A stretch of 64,000 nucleotides of DNA, from assembly GCA_013373205.1 (NCBI GenBank), contig JABXIG010000004.1, forward strand, positions 62,001-126,000. Direction: 5' to 3'. Positions 8,398 through 18,494 of the stretch are shown in pieces. Under the pieces are notes generated by a model, which saw only the letters and a program-made list of their open reading frames with translations, was not told where the DNA came from and searched no databases. Positions within the stretch are counted from its first letter, which is position 1; the number at the start of each line of letters is the position of its first letter. The translations under genes and the position numbers were made by a program. The stretch comes from Methylocystaceae bacterium (GTDB lineage: Bacteria > Pseudomonadota > Alphaproteobacteria > Rhodospirillales > Terasakiellaceae).

Positions 8398-9883
8398 GTT
8401 CTCGCGATCCCCTATTTTTAAAGTCGCTGATTTTTGCCCGAATGCGATCCATCGGCCCTGTCAGAACCATCATCGCCGCCAACGTCCCCAACGGAATGAC
8501 CGGCATCAAATAACGTTGTTCCATATGAACCATCGCAAAGGCAAATGTATAGCCCAAATAGACTAACCAAAACATAAAAATCAGCATGCAATCGGGTCTG
8601 ATTTTCTGCGGATTAAATTTTTCAGCGAAAAAATGCCGGATGGTGAAAAAAGGCACGGCAAAAATCAGCGCAACCGACAGGACAATTGATATCACCCGAC
8701 TGATATGACGCCCTATATAGGCAACTAACAGGTCATATCGACCTTCTTCTGTGACCTTGACCATCAAATCCCGCTTTTTCTGAAACGGTTTTGTCCCTGT
8801 TGCCCAAAAATCAATACTCATCATGGCCTCAAAAGGCATAAAAGCGTTAAAAGCCTGCTTTTCACGAATATTCGATAAAGTCACAACCGCCATATCCAAC
8901 GGATAGTTTAGCCAGTAATCAACAAACTTTTTAAAGGCATAACGCGAAATATCCAACGCGTTCCACCCGTAAGTCTCCACCAAATGGCGATTAATTTGGG
9001 CCGCATGCTGAAGATCGGTATAATATTCAAACGGCTGGCGGAATGGTGGCTTGCTGGCAAGATAGGGGTCCTGTTCAAAAGCATTCACCCCGCGTGCCGC
9101 CATATCAAGAGCAGGAAAATACATGGTTGTCTGCCCGGCCGTAGTGATAAAACGCTCCCCTGTGCGATGCTCATTCCATGTCTTATAGCCCTGTGTAAAC
9201 AGCAACATAGGCGCAAGGAAACAAACGAAGAGAACACCGCGCTTGACCCATCCACCTTGTGTCGACAAAAGCCACCAGATCACAAAAGGCCAATAAAGGA
9301 CCTGCAGCTGATTCCCCGATTCCCGAATAAGAAAAGCCAGTCCAATCAATAGTCCCATAACCAGCATTTCCCAAACTTTCGGCGGTGTCTGACGCATAAT
9401 GCCCAAACCAGCGATGATCAAAGCCAGCAAAATCAGGTTGGCATTTAAGCTATCGGTCAAAACCGATTGATCCAACAGCAATCCTTGGCCTAGGGCTTGT
9501 GCCACAGCAACAAAAGCAGACAAACCAAAACGCCCACTGATAACCATCGCAAGTTTAAACAGCATAAAACTGGTGAATAAGGACAAGACCATCTGAATAA
9601 TAACTGTCAGCCAGTCAAAACTTGTTGGTGAGATCAATTTCATCAAAGCCAGAAAAGCCGGATACCCGATGGAACGAAAAGCCGTATCGGGATACCAATA
9701 ATCCGTCAAATCGACATAATGGCGCCAGGTAATTTCATTAAGAATTTTTTCGGCAAAGGCAGTATAGCCAGAACTATCAGGTGACAGAATGGGACCATAG
9801 GCCCCCAAAAAAACAGCTTTCAACCCAATGATAAACAGAGCAAAGCCCCATAAAATCTTTCGATGGTGTTCGCTTAATACCAT
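8387..9883 (-). CDS. Multi-spanning GT-C-like membrane protein
   Basis: A roughly 498-residue protein with many hydrophobic segments. The first extracytoplasmic loop contains SPDSSGYTAFA, the kind of acidic motif found at the active site of GT-C transferases that use polyprenyl-phosphate sugars. With the GtrB-like and GtrA genes beside it, it is the likely periplasmic transferase of the set. I chose the ATG at 9883, which has GGGGCGAG just upstream; a TTG at 9895 is the alternative. Family membership rests on topology and one motif. Confidence 0.7.
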   Translation of the reverse strand: MVLSEHHRKILWGFALFIIGLKAVFLGAYGPILSPDSSGYTAFAEKILNEITWRHYVDLTDYWYPDTAFRSIGYPAFLALMKLISPTSFDWLTVIIQMVLSLFTSFMLFKLAMVISGRFGLSAFVAVAQALGQGLLLDQSVLTDSLNANLILLALIIAGLGIMRQTPPKVWEMLVMGLLIGLAFLIRESGNQLQVLYWPFVIWWLLSTQGGWVKRGVLFVCFLAPMLLFTQGYKTWNEHRTGERFITTAGQTTMYFPALDMAARGVNAFEQDPYLASKPPFRQPFEYYTDLQHAAQINRHLVETYGWNALDISRYAFKKFVDYWLNYPLDMAVVTLSNIREKQAFNAFMPFEAMMSIDFWATGTKPFQKKRDLMVKVTEEGRYDLLVAYIGRHISRVISIVLSVALIFAVPFFTIRHFFAEKFNPQKIRPDCMLIFMFWLVYLGYTFAFAMVHMEQRYLMPVIPLGTLAAMMVLTGPMDRIRAKISDFKNRGSREHGH

Positions 9884-9977
9884 ATCTCGCCCCAATCAAA
9901 TGATGCGCAGACTTATAATAGAACAGAAAGACGGTAAAGACTTTTTCTTTTTCCCGGGCTGGTATAAAGTGCGCGCC

Positions 9978-10349
9978 ATGAAAAAAGAAGTCATCAGTTT
10001 CCTGATTGTCGGGGGCATTAACACAGTCATTCACTGGCTCGTCTATTGGGGATGTTTATCTTTCATGACCCACCAGCCCGCCTTTGCCATCGCCTTTGCG
10101 GTCGGCACCCTGATCTCTTGGGCGCTGAATTCTAAACGTACCTTCGATGTGGACCTGAATGCGAAAAAGCTGGTGCTTTATTTCATTTTTTACGGCTTTT
10201 CTTATCTTTTAGGGCGCAGCGTATTGTACCTGTGCGTTGATTTGGCCGAAATTAATAAATACCCCGCTATTCTAATCGTCACCCTAGTCGGTATTCCGGT
10301 GAATTTTATCGGGTCGCGCCTCGTCCTTAAGGGATCCCTGCGCACTTAA
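9978..10349 (+). CDS. gtrA: GtrA family membrane protein
   Basis: The 123 residues have four transmembrane segments and the family signatures FLIVGGINTVIHWLVYW, NSKRTF and a C-terminal NFIGSRLVL. GtrA proteins are thought to flip polyprenyl-phosphate-linked sugars across the inner membrane. The start is placed at MKKEVIS, giving normal family length; an in-frame extension of 50 residues upstream is uncharacteristic. It is transcribed away from the GT-C gene. Its stop overlaps the stop of the following minus-strand asnB-like gene within the shared bases TTAA. Confidence 0.9.
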   Translation: MKKEVISFLIVGGINTVIHWLVYWGCLSFMTHQPAFAIAFAVGTLISWALNSKRTFDVDLNAKKLVLYFIFYGFSYLLGRSVLYLCVDLAEINKYPAILIVTLVGIPVNFIGSRLVLKGSLRT

Positions 10350-12226
10350 CGGCTTTTTTGCTGATCTAGCCATGCCTCAAACATCAAGACCGTCCATAGT
10401 GGGTATGTCCAAGCGCGTTTGCCACTGCGATGATCAGACCAGCGTTGCTGGACCACATCTGCGTTATAAAATGGATTATCCTTAATCCGATTGCTGGATA
10501 ACAAATCATCACCCCAGTCTTTTAAGGGACCGCGTAACCAGTCGATCAAGGGCGGTTCAAACCCTTGCTTGGGGCGATCTACAATCGATTGCGGGACATA
10601 TTGATACAACAGATCGCGCAATATCCCCTTTTTATGGTCATCAACCGTGTAATCATCAGGCAAAGACCAGATAAATTCAATTAAGTCATGATCCAGCAAT
10701 GGCGCGCGAATTTCTAAGCTGGTGGACATGCTGGCACGATCCGTCTTGACCAACAGATTACTCGGCAGATAAGCCTGACAATCGCGATGCATCAGGGCGC
10801 GTTCCAGCGAAATATCACGGCCTTCAACCAAAGGATCATCATAGATATTGGGCGCAATCTGATGAATATCATAAAGCCCTTCATCCAGACGCCAGCGGCT
10901 CATATTGTTGGCATAATATTCTGCCGGACTGTTGTGATAATTGCGGTTCAGTTTTTTTCTAAAACGTCGGGCCAACCGCGATGGACTTTTCGCCAGCCGC
11001 ATCAACAAGGCCTTATTCAGTTTTTTGCGATAAGCGGGCAAGTTGGCAACTTTGCGCCAATGGCTTGCCGCATCCCAATAGCGCCCATAACCGCCAAACA
11101 ATTCATCGCCTCCATCGCCCGCCATGGTCACGGTCACATGCTGGCGTGCCAAGCGACACAACAAGGTGGTTGGCACTTGGGATGGATCAGAAAAGGGTTC
11201 GTCATAGACATCTTGCAAAGATGGGATCACGTCTAAGCAATCTTGTTCAGACATTTTAAAGGTGGTGTGATCGGTCTTTAAATGGTCTGCCACCGCTTCG
11301 GCATGGGGGCTTTCATCAAAACGCGGATTATCAAACCCGATGGCAAAACTACGCACCCGGCCCGGCGCCACTTCGTTCATCAAACCAACCACGGTTGAAC
11401 TATCAATCCCGCCCGATAAAAACGCCCCGATGGGCACATCGGCGATCATACGCTGTTCCACCCCTTGTAACAGACGGGATTTTAATTCGACCATCGCCTC
11501 TTCACGACTACCCACAAAAGGGTTTTGCCGCGCTTTTACAAATTCATCACGCGGTGACCAGAACGCCTTAACCTTAGGCTGTTCACCGCGAGCCACAGAT
11601 AACATATGACCCGGAGCAAGCTTGGCAAACCCTTTGTAAATCGATAGCGGATCAGGGATGTAAGCAAAGCGAAAATACGCATTGGCGGCTTGCGGATCAA
11701 TCGTGGCCGTAAAATCAGGATGGGGGTTTAACGCGCGGACTTCGGATGTAAAAAAGAATGTTCCGTTTTCAAAGCCATAAGAAAGCGGCTTTTCCCCCAT
11801 ACGGTCACGCGCCAGAAACAGTCTTTCATCACGTTTATCCCACAGGGCAATGGCAAACATGCCGTTTAGTTTTTGCAACGTCGCTTCAAAACCGATGCGG
11901 CTGACCAATGCAAGGATGACTTCTGTATCGCTATGACCCTGCCAGTTCACATCCGTTAGGTCTGCACGTAAGTCCTGAAAGTTATAAATCTCACCATTAA
12001 AAACCATCATATAGCGCCCACAGGCAGACGCCATGGGCTGATGTCCCGCATGTGATAAATCCTGAATGGAAAGACGCCGAAACCCTAACGCAATCCCGCT
12101 TTCATCCACCCATTGTCCTTGGTCATCCGGTCCGCGCGAGATGATTTGATCGGTCATTTTAACAAGCAGCTCTTCCGCCTCGGCAACGGGTCTACCTTGT
12201 CCTAAAAATCCGACCAATCCGCACAT
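10346..12226 (-). CDS. asnB: Asparagine synthase-type amidotransferase (second of three)
   Basis: A class II glutamine amidotransferase domain starting at Cys2 is followed by the AsnB synthetase domain with SGGIDSS (271-277), 626 residues in all. The start is set at MCGLVGFLG, because Cys must follow the initiator Met and be exposed by its removal; a TTG start 20 codons upstream would bury it. It sits directly after wbpE, so it probably amidates a carboxyl in the diaminouronate or another uronic acid of this glycan. This is the last gene of the long operon starting at rfbF. Confidence 0.9.
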   Translation of the reverse strand: MCGLVGFLGQGRPVAEAEELLVKMTDQIISRGPDDQGQWVDESGIALGFRRLSIQDLSHAGHQPMASACGRYMMVFNGEIYNFQDLRADLTDVNWQGHSDTEVILALVSRIGFEATLQKLNGMFAIALWDKRDERLFLARDRMGEKPLSYGFENGTFFFTSEVRALNPHPDFTATIDPQAANAYFRFAYIPDPLSIYKGFAKLAPGHMLSVARGEQPKVKAFWSPRDEFVKARQNPFVGSREEAMVELKSRLLQGVEQRMIADVPIGAFLSGGIDSSTVVGLMNEVAPGRVRSFAIGFDNPRFDESPHAEAVADHLKTDHTTFKMSEQDCLDVIPSLQDVYDEPFSDPSQVPTTLLCRLARQHVTVTMAGDGGDELFGGYGRYWDAASHWRKVANLPAYRKKLNKALLMRLAKSPSRLARRFRKKLNRNYHNSPAEYYANNMSRWRLDEGLYDIHQIAPNIYDDPLVEGRDISLERALMHRDCQAYLPSNLLVKTDRASMSTSLEIRAPLLDHDLIEFIWSLPDDYTVDDHKKGILRDLLYQYVPQSIVDRPKQGFEPPLIDWLRGPLKDWGDDLLSSNRIKDNPFYNADVVQQRWSDHRSGKRAWTYPLWTVLMFEAWLDQQKSR

Positions 12227-12236
12227 AATGAACCCC

Positions 12237-13355
12237 TTACCCGTAAAAATCCTGCACTGCTGTAATGATCTGATCCTGTACATCACTTTCCAGATACGGA
12301 TGCATGGGCAGGCTTAAGACTTCCTGAGCCGCCAATTCAGATGCCGCCACACCTGTGCTGACCACCGGATCATTTTGATATCCGGTCTGTTTGTTCAACG
12401 GCATGGGATAATAAACCGCCGTTGGGATGCCGCGTTCTGCCAAATGCGCTTTTAATGCGTCACGATTTTCCAAACGCAGCGTATATTGCGCCCATGCAGA
12501 GCGATAGCCGTCTTTTACAAAGGGCGTCGTCACCAGATTATGTAAAGCATTTGTATATCGGTCCGCCACCACTTGGCGTTTGTCCAGTTCTTCGGCAAAA
12601 ACAGACAGTTTCACCGACAAAATCGCAGCTTGCAGACTATCAAGGCGGCTGTTCAGACCAATACGCACATTGTCATATTTTTCCGTCCCCTTGCCATGTT
12701 GCGCAAGCGAGGTCAAAAGCGCGGCCTTTTCCCCATTTTCACAAAAGATCGCTCCGCCATCGCCATAACAACCCAAAGGCTTTGCCGGGAAAAAGCTAGT
12801 TGTGGTGTAATCGGCCAGTGTGCCGACTTTCTTCGCCTTTACTTCCCCGCCCAGAGATTGCGCCCCATCAGCCAAAACGATCAGGTCATTTTCTTTTGCG
12901 ATGATCGTAATCTGATCATAATCGGCTGGTTGGCCAAATAAATCGACCGCCACCACCATGCGCGGGCTCAAGCCAGATTGTTTTGCATCTATAATGGCCT
13001 GCTTCAAGCTCGCCGGATCCATATTATAGGTATCGGGCTGCACATCGACAAAAACCGGGGTGACGCCCAACAGGGAAAAAGCTTCTGCCGTTGCCACAAA
13101 GGTAAAAGACGGCACAAACACCGCATCACCTTGACCCAGATTTTCCGCCATTCCGACAAGGGTCAATGCATCCGTTCCGTTGGCGCAACTGACCACATGG
13201 GCCGCCCCTGTGAATTCAGCCAATTCCGTCTCAAAGGTTCTTACAGCTTGACCCTGAATGAAATCACCACGATCCAACACCGCTTGAATTGCTAGACTAA
13301 CTTTTTCACCTAGAACTTTACGTTGGGCTTGTAAATCAATGAAAGGAATAGACAT
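12237..13355 (-). CDS. wbpE: DegT/DnrJ/EryC1/StrS aminotransferase, WbpE-like
   Basis: This PLP enzyme of the sugar aminotransferase family has SCANGTDAL for cofactor binding, DGAQSLGG, and the catalytic Lys192 in TSFFPAKPLGCYGDGG. The 372 residues are typical. Next to WbpB and WbpD homologues it should convert the 3-keto UDP-GlcNAcA made by WbpB to the 3-amino sugar. Family and fold are certain; the exact substrate is inferred from context. Confidence 0.9.
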   Translation of the reverse strand: MSIPFIDLQAQRKVLGEKVSLAIQAVLDRGDFIQGQAVRTFETELAEFTGAAHVVSCANGTDALTLVGMAENLGQGDAVFVPSFTFVATAEAFSLLGVTPVFVDVQPDTYNMDPASLKQAIIDAKQSGLSPRMVVAVDLFGQPADYDQITIIAKENDLIVLADGAQSLGGEVKAKKVGTLADYTTTSFFPAKPLGCYGDGGAIFCENGEKAALLTSLAQHGKGTEKYDNVRIGLNSRLDSLQAAILSVKLSVFAEELDKRQVVADRYTNALHNLVTTPFVKDGYRSAWAQYTLRLENRDALKAHLAERGIPTAVYYPMPLNKQTGYQNDPVVSTGVAASELAAQEVLSLPMHPYLESDVQDQIITAVQDFYG

Positions 13356-13363
13356 ATTTTACT

Positions 13364-13942
13364 TTAAGCCTCTGTTAAAGAACCATCATTTTCCACATAT
13401 TGGGTCCCATCGATGGGACATTTTAAGTCTGCGTCCAGCTTGCCGCCCTGCTTGCTCATCCAACCAATGCGTTTGGCCGGCACACCCGCCATCAAGGCAA
13501 AAGGCTGTACATCGCCCGCCACCACGGCCCCAGCTGCAATGAAGCTATATTCCCCCAAGGTCGCGCCACAAACAATAGTCGCATTGGCCCCGATGGTGGT
13601 GCCACGTTTCACCAAGGTCTGGCGAAATTCATCTTTGCGTTCAATCTCTGCTCGTGGGTTATTGACGTTGGTGAAAACGCAAGACGGGCCGCAAAAGACC
13701 CCATCTTCCAGCACCACGCCTTTATAAACGCTGACATTATTCTGGATTTTACAGTTATTGCCGATCTGTACATGGGGACCAGCCACCACATTCTGGCCCA
13801 GCACACAATTTTCACCGATCGTGGTATGGCCTAAAACGTGGGAAAAATGCCAGATTTTAGTGCCTTTTCCAATCTCGCACGGTTCATCCACATAGGCGCT
13901 TTCATGAATTGTTACGCCATCAAAACTTGGTGCTTTCCCCAT
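13364..13942 (-). CDS. wbpD: Hexapeptide-repeat N-acetyltransferase, WbpD-like
   Basis: The 192-residue protein is built of left-handed beta-helix hexapeptide repeats (for example [28 protein letters not shown] and [14 protein letters not shown]). The WbpD-like segments are [14 protein letters not shown] at the start and [14 protein letters not shown] in the middle. WbpD acetylates the 3-amino group of UDP-2-acetamido-3-amino-2,3-dideoxyglucuronate using acetyl-CoA. It sits 8 bases from wbpE and 5 from wbpB, in one operon. Assignment is strong on context and sequence. Confidence 0.9.
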   Translation of the reverse strand: MGKAPSFDGVTIHESAYVDEPCEIGKGTKIWHFSHVLGHTTIGENCVLGQNVVAGPHVQIGNNCKIQNNVSVYKGVVLEDGVFCGPSCVFTNVNNPRAEIERKDEFRQTLVKRGTTIGANATIVCGATLGEYSFIAAGAVVAGDVQPFALMAGVPAKRIGWMSKQGGKLDADLKCPIDGTQYVENDGSLTEA

Positions 13943-13947
13943 AAAAA

Positions 13948-14889
<942 letters not shown>

Positions 14890-15993
14890 TTACTTTACTA
14901 CCGATTTTAAAAGCACGTGTGTATCTTTTGCCCGGGCAAACCAAGAATGATCTTCAACCGCCACCATGCGCGCATTTTCGCCCATTTTCTGGCTCTCTTT
15001 AGGATTGGCAAGCAGCTTGTTGACCACGCTTGCCAGCTCATCCGGTTGACCCGCAGGCACAATGTATCCGCATTGCCCGTTTCTGACAACATCGGACTGA
15101 AAGGGCATGTCACTGGCAATGACGGGAATACCACAAGCCAGACTTTCAAACAGCTTCAGGGGCGCCAGACCCGTTGATCCGCGACCTTCCAAATTTTCGG
15201 TGCAGATAAAAGATGTTTTGGCGCGCGCCACAAGGCTGGGCAAATGCTCATAAGGGATACGACCCAGATAGGTCACCCGACCCGGCTGGCGGGCCGCGAC
15301 CTCTTCCACATGGGGGCGTTCAGCGCCATCGCCTGCCAGATAGAGGGGGAAATTTTGCGGCCAGCTGTCGCTTTCCACCGCTGCCAAAACCGTGCGAATA
15401 CCCTGCCAAGCCGCCATGGTGCCGAAAAATATACAGAAATTTTCCGGCAGATCACGGGTATAGTCGTTTTCGGCAACAACCGCATCGGGGCTGAATTGAT
15501 CCGTATTGGCGCCATTGGGAATAACAGCGATCTTTTTATCAGGACCCACAACGTCGCGGCACACTTGCGCGAGACCATCTGTTACCGGAACAAGACCCGC
15601 TGCCCATTTCAGCTGACTTTCCATCAACCAGCAAAAGAGACCTTTAAATCTACGCGTGATCGGCCAAGCAATAAACAAATCATCCACCGGACCGTTCACC
15701 TCAATCACACAAGGCACGCCGCGTAGTTTCGCCCAAAAAGACAGGGGCCAAGCCGCAAAGTGCCAGCGCATATAATAGGCATCCGGTTTGCCACCGCGCA
15801 TGGCACGCAATAAGGTCTTGCCGATTTCTTTTAGGCGCGACACAGCCCCGGGCAAGGCTTTGTCATCATAGCGTGGACAATAAAGATCGATGTCCCAGTC
15901 CATCTTTTTCAGATTATTGATGATCTCATGCACATGGGTGTAGGACGCATGGCCTTGGCGTTCCGGCTCCGGGCTTAGGTAAATCAGCTTCAT
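14890..15993 (-). CDS. Glycosyltransferase family 4
   Basis: The 367-residue GT-B protein has a C-terminal donor site LKLFESLACGIPVIASD with the conserved Glu, and FCIFFGTMAAWQGIRTV in the second domain. GT4 enzymes retain the donor anomeric configuration and act at the inner face of the cytoplasmic membrane. It abuts wbpB without a gap and follows wbpG, so it may transfer the diaminouronic acid made by these neighbours. Donor and acceptor are not deducible. Confidence 0.87.
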   Translation of the reverse strand: MKLIYLSPEPERQGHASYTHVHEIINNLKKMDWDIDLYCPRYDDKALPGAVSRLKEIGKTLLRAMRGGKPDAYYMRWHFAAWPLSFWAKLRGVPCVIEVNGPVDDLFIAWPITRRFKGLFCWLMESQLKWAAGLVPVTDGLAQVCRDVVGPDKKIAVIPNGANTDQFSPDAVVAENDYTRDLPENFCIFFGTMAAWQGIRTVLAAVESDSWPQNFPLYLAGDGAERPHVEEVAARQPGRVTYLGRIPYEHLPSLVARAKTSFICTENLEGRGSTGLAPLKLFESLACGIPVIASDMPFQSDVVRNGQCGYIVPAGQPDELASVVNKLLANPKESQKMGENARMVAVEDHSWFARAKDTHVLLKSVVK

Positions 15994-16000
15994 GGCTTAA

Positions 16001-17107
16001 TCAACGCCCCAATTTTCTAGCCAGATTTTTCAGAAAGGTCCGCAAAGCCAGATCAGATTTATAGAAATCATGGGGCTTGGGGGGCTCACTCATGATTTTA
16101 TCAAATTCTTTGGCGCTAAAACCCAACTTTTTCAAAACATACGCTTTATCCCGGCGCAATTCTTCCGAATCATAAAGTGGCTGTGCCAGCTCTTCCAAAG
16201 CCTGATCGCGCGTCATTTCCCCATTGCGCACCAAGGCCGACAGATGAACTTTGCGTTTATCAATCCCAAATTTTTCCGGCAGGATATGGGCTTGGTAGAA
16301 TTTAGTAAACGTGGATTCATAATGTTTGCCGCCGTAATAGCGCCAGCCTGTCTTTTCTTCCAATTCCTTCATGGCTTTAGTTTTATTGAAATTTGCAAGA
16401 TCAAGAATTTCAACAAACTTAAAGCCGAGTCCCAGATAACGTTTCACAATAGATTTCAACAAGCCCATGGTCGGGAAAGATTTAATCTTTCTGGACCCAA
16501 AACGTTTTTGGATATCCTGAATATTGGTCAGATCCTGCTTGTTCCAGACCCAAGCGCGCGGCATACCATGTTCGGTGGCGATATTGGTACCGGACAGCAC
16601 ATATTTGACCTTATGTCGTTTTGCCAGATCAAACATCGCCGCCATAATCGCATGGTCCGACAGCATTTCAATATCAACCACACCCGCTTTGATGAAAGAA
16701 CGCTGTAAATCTTTAAATTCCGGCCAGTCGATCACATAGGTTTCCAAATCAAAACCACATGTTTTCACCACCGATTCAATATTAGCAACGGCAATTTCCG
16801 CATTCCATCCGTTATCGAAATGAACGGCCAGAACCCGCAAACCCAACTTATGTGCGAGCCACGCCACATAGGATGAATCAACCCCGCCGGACATGCCGAC
16901 CACCGCATCATATGTGCACTCTTTTGAATCTGCCTTGATCTGGTCAGCCAATTCTTTCAGGCGCTTTTCTGATTCTTCAGGGCGGATGCGAATTTTTTCT
17001 ATCTGCGGAATGGCATCCCGACAGTGATTACAAACCCCATTGTCATCAAACGTCAGGGCAGGATCAGACGTATCCATCACACATGTTGTACAGACCTGAT
17101 GGGTCAT
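16001..17107 (-). CDS. wbpG: N-acetyl sugar amidotransferase, WbpG-like
   Basis: A PP-loop ATP pyrophosphatase fold with SGGVDSS (73-79) follows an N-terminal four-Cys zinc-type motif (Cys6, Cys9, Cys26, Cys29). WbpG, PseA and LegG-like relatives use ammonia to turn an N-acetyl group on a nucleotide-activated sugar into an acetamidino group. The 368 residues fit the family. The gene shares an ATGA overlap with hisF, and hisH follows, the same trio as in Pseudomonas O-antigen loci making ManNAc3NAmA. The amidino target is inferred from the adjacent wbpBDE genes. Confidence 0.9.
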   Translation of the reverse strand: MTHQVCTTCVMDTSDPALTFDDNGVCNHCRDAIPQIEKIRIRPEESEKRLKELADQIKADSKECTYDAVVGMSGGVDSSYVAWLAHKLGLRVLAVHFDNGWNAEIAVANIESVVKTCGFDLETYVIDWPEFKDLQRSFIKAGVVDIEMLSDHAIMAAMFDLAKRHKVKYVLSGTNIATEHGMPRAWVWNKQDLTNIQDIQKRFGSRKIKSFPTMGLLKSIVKRYLGLGFKFVEILDLANFNKTKAMKELEEKTGWRYYGGKHYESTFTKFYQAHILPEKFGIDKRKVHLSALVRNGEMTRDQALEELAQPLYDSEELRRDKAYVLKKLGFSAKEFDKIMSEPPKPHDFYKSDLALRTFLKNLARKLGR

Positions 17108-17862
17108 GGCAGTAAACCTTCCAGTATTTTGCGTTCCGGATAGGAAATCAGAACGGCGCGATGGGGTCCGTGATACACGAACATAGCACCTGCGGCTACT
17201 GCTGATGCGCCTGCCTTGACCGCTTTTTCAAAATCTTCCACCGATGATGCCCCACCATTGGCAACGACCGGGATATCCACCGCATCGGCAATCTCGGAAA
17301 TCAGCTTGAGATCATAACCTGCCATGGTGCCATCGCGATCAATCGCCGTCAGGAAAATTTCGCCAGCCCCTTTTGCTTCAAGCTCTTTGGCAAATTCAAC
17401 AATATTGCGCTTTAATGCCTTACTACCGTTCAAACTATAGGCATCATAGCCTTTCAACAGACCTTTTTTCACATCCATTGCCGCAACAACAGCTTGCGCG
17501 CCAAAAACTTCGGCCAGTTCAGAAATTAAATCAGGGTGGGTTTCAAGGGCGGTATTCACAACGATCTTTTCCACACCGATGCTTAAAAGTTCACGCGCCT
17601 GTTCCAGTGTGGTAATGCCCCCACCATAAGCCAGCGGCATAAAAGCCTCACTGACGAAATCACGGATCATGTCATAGTCCGGCCCGCGCCCCTGCTGACT
17701 TGCTTCGATATCCAGCACGACCAGCTCATCGACTTCTTTTTTATTGAAGATTTTAACCGCATTGATGGGATCGCCCACATAGGATGGTTTTTTAAATTTT
17801 GTCGTTTTGACCAGACCGCCTTCTTTAATCAACAAGCAGGGCAAGACACGGGTAGTTAACAT
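17104..17862 (-). CDS. hisF: HisF2/AglZ-type ammonia-channel partner of WbpG
   Basis: A TIM-barrel protein of the HisF family, 252 residues. At the position of the first catalytic Asp of true HisF (CLDV) it reads CLLIKEGG, so that Asp is absent, whereas the second (AAMDVKKG) is kept. This is the pattern of HisF2-type proteins that carry ammonia to WbpG rather than make imidazole glycerol phosphate. ATG 17862 is chosen over a TTG two codons upstream, leaving 2 bases after the hisH stop. It overlaps wbpG by 4 bases. Confidence 0.87.
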   Translation of the reverse strand: MLTTRVLPCLLIKEGGLVKTTKFKKPSYVGDPINAVKIFNKKEVDELVVLDIEASQQGRGPDYDMIRDFVSEAFMPLAYGGGITTLEQARELLSIGVEKIVVNTALETHPDLISELAEVFGAQAVVAAMDVKKGLLKGYDAYSLNGSKALKRNIVEFAKELEAKGAGEIFLTAIDRDGTMAGYDLKLISEIADAVDIPVVANGGASSVEDFEKAVKAGASAVAAGAMFVYHGPHRAVLISYPERKILEGLLP

Positions 17863-17864
17863 GA

Positions 17865-18491
17865 TCAAGCGACCTTAGAGAAATTTTCAAGAACCTTCAT
17901 ACCGAAGCGATGGCTTTTTTCCGGATGGAATTGTGCTCCGAAAATATGGCCTTTTTCAACAGCCGCTGTAAAGGAATAACCATAAACTGCTGTGGCCGCC
18001 ACATCTGCTTCATCCTCACAAACCATATGGTAAGAATGGACAAAATAATAGCGTTGCAGCTCTGTTTCGTTTTCAGAATAAAGCTTACCCTCCTTGGCAA
18101 CCGTCACTTCTTTCCAGCCCATATGTGGAATACGCCGTTTGTGATCAAGCCCTGAAAAATCAAACTTTTTCGCCACCCCTTTAATCCAGCCTAGTCCCAA
18201 ACCTTCGGCCTGGCCTTCTTCGCTACCATCACACAATAACTGCATGCCCAGACAGATGCCCAAAACGGGTGTTTTCTTGTCCAGAACGGCTTCATTTAAC
18301 GGATCAATAAAGCCACGCGCGTTTAATTCTTTCATAGCATTAGCAAAAGCACCAACGCCGGGCAGGATCAGTTTATCTGACGCCAGAATTTCTTCAGCAG
18401 ACGAGATAATCTGGCTTTCGACCCCAATATAACTGAGCATATTGGCAATAGAGCCCAGATTTCCCACCCCATAGTTTACAATAGAAATCAT
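17865..18491 (-). CDS. hisH: HisH2-type glutaminase subunit for WbpG
   Basis: A class I glutamine amidotransferase of 208 residues with nucleophile Cys80 in GICLGMQLL and the His/Glu pair in QFHPEKSHRFG near the C-terminus. It hydrolyses glutamine and passes ammonia through HisF2 to WbpG. There are no other histidine-biosynthesis genes around, and the gene order hisH-hisF-wbpG supports the sugar-amidination role over histidine synthesis. Confidence 0.9.
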   Translation of the reverse strand: MISIVNYGVGNLGSIANMLSYIGVESQIISSAEEILASDKLILPGVGAFANAMKELNARGFIDPLNEAVLDKKTPVLGICLGMQLLCDGSEEGQAEGLGLGWIKGVAKKFDFSGLDHKRRIPHMGWKEVTVAKEGKLYSENETELQRYYFVHSYHMVCEDEADVAATAVYGYSFTAAVEKGHIFGAQFHPEKSHRFGMKVLENFSKVA

Positions 18492-18494
18492 TTT

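Noticed and set aside
9914-9919. TATAAT upstream of gtrA
   Set aside because: No -35 hexamer of reasonable quality lies 16-18 bases upstream on the plus strand, so I did not list a promoter.
17104-18491. hisF and hisH as part of a histidine operon
   Set aside because: No hisA, hisB, hisG or hisI lies nearby, the HisF-like protein lacks the first catalytic Asp, and wbpG is coupled to it.
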